A DNA stretch of 64,000 nt from Drosophila persimilis (lineage: Eukaryota > Arthropoda > Insecta > Diptera > Drosophilidae), in NCBI RefSeq assembly GCF_003286085.1, contig NW_020825294.1, positions 8,494,001 through 8,558,000 on the forward strand. Reading direction: 5' to 3'. Position numbers and translations under genes: made by a program. Within the stretch, counting starts at the first letter, position 1. Each line of letters begins with the position of its first letter. Below are positions 60,137-64,000 of the stretch, one piece after another. A model generated the notes under the pieces. It had not been told where the DNA came from. It worked only from the letters and a program-made list of their open reading frames with translations, and did no database searches.

Positions 60137-60559
60137 GGAGAATTTCCTGTGAAATCTTCATTTTCCAGGTTAATTGTTGTCGCTTATAAATGACCGGGCT
60201 GGACTGGGGTTGGATCAGTTGTTAATGTGGGCACATTATGTTTGGGCATTCAAAGGATTGGCGGTTTCTACGAAGTTGACTAAGGATCTGGATGGCCAGG
60301 GGCTTCCCACGAATCCGGGAGTTTCTGTTTGGGAAATTTCCCGAGAACTCTCAGGCAGTGACACCGATAGGGAAATAACAAGACTGGGATTTGGGGTTAC
60401 ATTCTCATGTAACGATCGACAGCATCGAGATGATGGTCTGAATCCACTCGAATGTGGATTTTCATCAAGTAAAGGGAAGGGGCATATGCAAATCCTATGT
60501 ATAGCAGAATGATCCTTCAAGATGGTCTCCAAGAAGTGGTTCCATTGCTCCGTTAATCC
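60137..60559. promoter_or_regulatory. Possible Dorsal-type regulatory cluster
   Basis: GGGAAATTTCCC at 60331-60342 is a perfect palindromic Rel/Dorsal-type site. GAGAATTTCCTG near 60138 is a near match, CATATG (60483-60488) is a Twist-type E-box next to an ATGCAAAT octamer, and TAATCC (60554-60559) is a Bicoid-type site. The cluster is 1.2 kb upstream of Tim17b2 and could form part of early embryonic control of the neighbouring snail locus. Support is motif-only. Confidence 0.25.
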
Positions 60560-63500
60560 CGCTAGGCGATTCCATGATAAGGTGCCAGTGTTTTTGTGCT
60601 GTTTCGACAGCTGTTATGCAACTTTCCATATCTATAGGAATGTGCATCTGCATCTGCATAAGCAATAACAATAAGACGGAATGGAACTCATTTGCCCAAC
60701 ACGAAGCGAGCGTCCCTGCACATGCCAAAACGCCATCGAAGGACAAATAATGAGGAAACAATTGCGGTTGCATTACCCCAGAAGCCACTGGCAGCCTTTC
60801 CGATTCAGATTCCAGCATCCTCCAGAGTGCGGCAGCCACCACTCAGCCTCTCAGCCTCCAGCCGGGCAGCGGGCAACAATCAAGGGACATGCCTGGGGAA
60901 TCAACAAAGGATACGGAGCTCAGGTACGCCCGGCATGCCGCCAAAAACGAAAAAAAAAATAAATTAAAAATCTCGAACGGTGCTCTATTGTTGGCTGCCT
61001 CCCCTGCTCTGGCTCTGGCTCTGGCTGTGATTATTTTGATGACGAGACGATCATGGATGTTGTTCTTCCCTTTTGCTTGAATTATTCCCCGCTATCCATT
61101 GTGCGCCCGCAGATGTAAGTCAACGTCCGAGTCGAGTCGGGCCTGGCCTGGCCCGGCCCGGCCTGGTCTGTGCAAACAGATGCACGTCTTGCCAAAAACC
61201 CAAGCCAATGCCAAGTCGAAGACGCGCCAAAGGAGCCGGCCCAAACCGGGCTGAGCTGCAGCTGTCAATGCCGAGCCACTGACGTGCCACCCTCGAGCCG
61301 CATCGCCTCGGTACCGACGCTCGCCGAGTTGACAATATTTCCAAAACTGATTTGTGCTGCCTGCCGCCCCTGCCCCTGTCCCTGTCCCTGCCTCTGCCCG
61401 AAGTGCAGATGCGAGTCCTTCCTACGCTCCTTTGGTTTTCCTCGGCATTGTTGGCCGGTCACCGCCCGGTGCAATGATTTTTCCTCCTCTGCCCGGTCTG
61501 ATTTTTCTTCAGGTTTTTTATTTTGCAGGAGGAACTCCTATTTAGGCTAAGATCATGCCCAAGGTGTTAAAAATGCTGTTAATGGTTTGACCTGTGATAA
61601 CTTTGTGTGTGGCTGGGACTGGGGTAGGATATGGCAGATCACAGGGTGTTCCAGATCTGCTCCAGACTATAAATGTCCACCCTTATTACACTATGCTAAG
61701 CATATCAGAACTGTACGGATTGGAATATATTCTGAGCCTATAGGCTCCCAAGGAAGAATGACTTCCGTTTAAGGCCATTCTCTTCCCTTTTCCTTCTTCA
61801 ACGAGGAGTCCTTTAAGTCTCACTTCCAATTTAAAGTACTCTATTCCATAAAGAACAACCCCCCACCTGGAGTCTTTCAATGATTGCCAGTAAGTCCTAC
61901 TTCCTTGTTCTCTTAAAGGACTTCCTCTTTTTCAGTCGGAGTTGTAATCACCGCAACAGAATTATAAAATATTTATACACTGCATTTAGGAGACACATGT
62001 AATGGGCTAAACAGAGTGCTTAGTATGGCCAACAAGGGGACACACGCAATGCTCCCTAATCAGCTTAGTCGGCGATGGAGATGGTGACGGAGGGAATCGG
62101 GGGGCAGATGACGACAGCACGGTGACAACAATGGCTGTAATGCCGACGCATTGACAGGATAACGAAGCATGAATAGGCACGAAACCTGCGCGAATGTCCC
62201 GCGAACAAAGCGATATCGTAAACGGACACGGAGATGGAGATGGAGACGGAGACGGAGTCAAGGCAGCTGCTACAAGTGCAGGCCAAGGACAATAGAGCTT
62301 CTTGGGTAGTTTGGGGTCTGGGTCTGGCAATGGGCCTGGTCCTCGGGTCGGGGGTCATTCACAATTTGGCGATAACAATGGCACACAGGTAGCCCCGCAG
62401 CCGTGGAGATGGAGATAGAAACGGCACCCGCACATAATCGCCGACAGACAACCCGATACGGCCAGGTGATCCAACTTTTTGATTTCTTCTGGCTAAAGGA
62501 CATTGATACGGCGGCGGGTTCCTGGAAGCAATTCCTTTCGCTGGCTTTTCAAAACATTTACCCCAGTGTTCGACCGTTGGGTTTATTGTGTCGTGGACCT
62601 ATTGATTGTGCAATGCACCCGGGCCAGAGCCGGAGCCAGGGCCCGTGGCAGAGATTTCCCCTCTTCGATTTATGGATCGAAGTCTCATTGTTGTGTGCCA
62701 AAAACCAACAGCAACAACAGCAGCAGCAACAACATCAGCAGGAGCTGCAGTCGGGCTCTCCCTATCGCTCCGCTCCGCACCGGTCCTGGCCTGGCCTGGG
62801 GGTAGCAATCAACCATTCATTGTCAACGAGATCACACATCGTATATCTTGGCCTAGAGTTTGTTTTCTTTGGTGGTATTCGAAATGTTCGTTCCTTTCTT
62901 TCCTTTCTCCTCGGCTCTATTCATTGCTTTTTGCAAAAGGTGCACCGGGCCAGGTGAGCGAGCACTGGCGGTGATTCGGAGATGCTGTTAGGATATGGCG
63001 CGATGGGGACTGCCATAGGGCAACACGGACAAGATAGCGAAGACCTGAAAGCTGTGAAAGCAGATACAGAAAAACTGCTCTCGGGGACGAAAAGAGAGGC
63101 GGAATATAGTTAACAGAGATCTAGAAAGATTTAACTAAGGGAAGGATAACGAAGCCTAGAATGAAGTTTTGCTACTGCTATCCCAAAAGGGCAAGGCCCT
63201 ATCCCAAACTCCCTGGGCCAAAGCGGTACCCATGGTAGACCGAGTAGAGACTGATTGTTGTGGCAACATATAGTATGCTATGATCGTAAGGGAAGACTTT
63301 TAGACACAATAATACTATACTGCGGGGGTTGCCGAAGCCAAGAATCTCCATGCTAATACTAGATCAGCCATTTTCTCGATTTACCAGTGTTTGAGAGCAA
63401 TACTTCCAAATGGATTCCCGCTAGAATCTTGGTCCTGTCTTATGGGTTCCCTCTCGGCATTCTCTCGCTCTTCATCTGTCAATTTTCTTCATCTCTGGTG

Positions 63501-64000
63501 GGTTTCAACTCTCTGCAGTATTCTGTAGATTTACGAGCCTGGCTCCTCTTCCAACAATACACTCCGGAGTCTCTACATCACTGCCATTGTCGGCTATAAC
63601 AAATGAGCCAGCACAAGGTGCAAAAATGGGACGGGCCCATTGTCTGCGGAAAACAACAACAGGCCACCGGCAACTGGCCAGAGGGAAGAGGTAAGAGCGG
63701 AGAGGCAAGATTAGCAGAAAGCCAGGCAGCACCTGTAGAAATTCCGATAGCGCTGGCTCGCATGAATGAAAGATGGAAAACGGCTTGGGTGGAAATTATG
63801 CGGACAATCTCTACCTAATGCTAATGAGCGGACCAGCCCGGATCGGAGTCTGCAGTTCAGGTACATCAACCGATCAGTGGACGACAAGTGCGAATGCGGC
63901 CGAAGGTGGCTGGGTTTTTCTGCGCGATGAATGAAAGGAGTCGGACTCTCCGGCGGCCTGTGGCCTGTGTCCCGCGGCAATTCCGCGGCCGCACTGCGCG
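60560..64000. other. Intergenic to window end, no gene seen
   Basis: Non-coding. CAGGTA-core sites occur singly at 60921-60927, 62386-62392 (full CAGGTAG) and 63858-63864. Simple repeats include CTGGCT near 61010-61027, CCTGTC near 61370-61400, GGAGAT/GGAGAC at 62229-62256 and CAGCAA near 62708-62740. No exon of snail or of any other gene was recognised. Confidence 0.55.

Overview
This is eukaryotic DNA from a Drosophila species. It carries a four-exon lace gene (serine palmitoyltransferase subunit 2) with short GT-AG introns, a single-exon Tim17 gene, DINE-1/mini-me type mobile-element pieces, and many hexanucleotide and dinucleotide simple repeats. lace next to Tim17b2 matches the snail/lace neighbourhood on chromosome arm 2L (Muller element B) as I remember it from D. 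melanogaster. The repeat style would fit the obscura group, but that is a guess.

Layout: 1-33 kb is almost gene-free. The one clear coding unit there is a tandem pair of tiny secreted Diedel-like cysteine-rich peptides at 5.75-6.64 kb. DINE-1 type fragments lie near 2.3, 7.3 and 24.7-25.3 kb. Weak, unassigned coding-like exons lie at 33.4-33.9 kb on both strands. From about 34.3 to 38.2 kb there is a near-palindrome of about 3.8 kb. Each arm holds a copy of the same four-exon gene-like unit with conserved splice sites, pointing tail to tail. Between the copies are tandem units of about 110-130 bp, themselves in inverted orientation around a loop of about 100 bp. The copy on the minus strand keeps a spliced reading frame of 110 codons; the plus-strand copy is broken. 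lace follows on the minus strand (39.3-43.8 kb), then a zone with one candidate small secreted peptide (45.1-45.4 kb). About 12 kb of simple-repeat-rich intergenic DNA leads to Tim17b2 on the minus strand (58.4-58.9 kb). Dense Twist-type E-boxes and Zelda-type CAGGTA sites lie just downstream of Tim17b2, where the distal snail enhancer would be expected. The last 5 kb has no gene I can support.

How the parts relate: lace (sphingolipid synthesis in the ER) and Tim17b2 (mitochondrial protein import) are housekeeping genes. The large empty flanks look like regulatory territory for neighbours outside the window. The Diedel-like pair is probably immune or reproductive signalling. The most unusual object is the 34.3-38.2 kb fold-back locus. 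It could be a hairpin-RNA (endo-siRNA) gene built from a duplicated coding gene, or a Foldback-like mobile element. Coordinates and homologies come from reading the sequence by eye; no alignment or database search was run.
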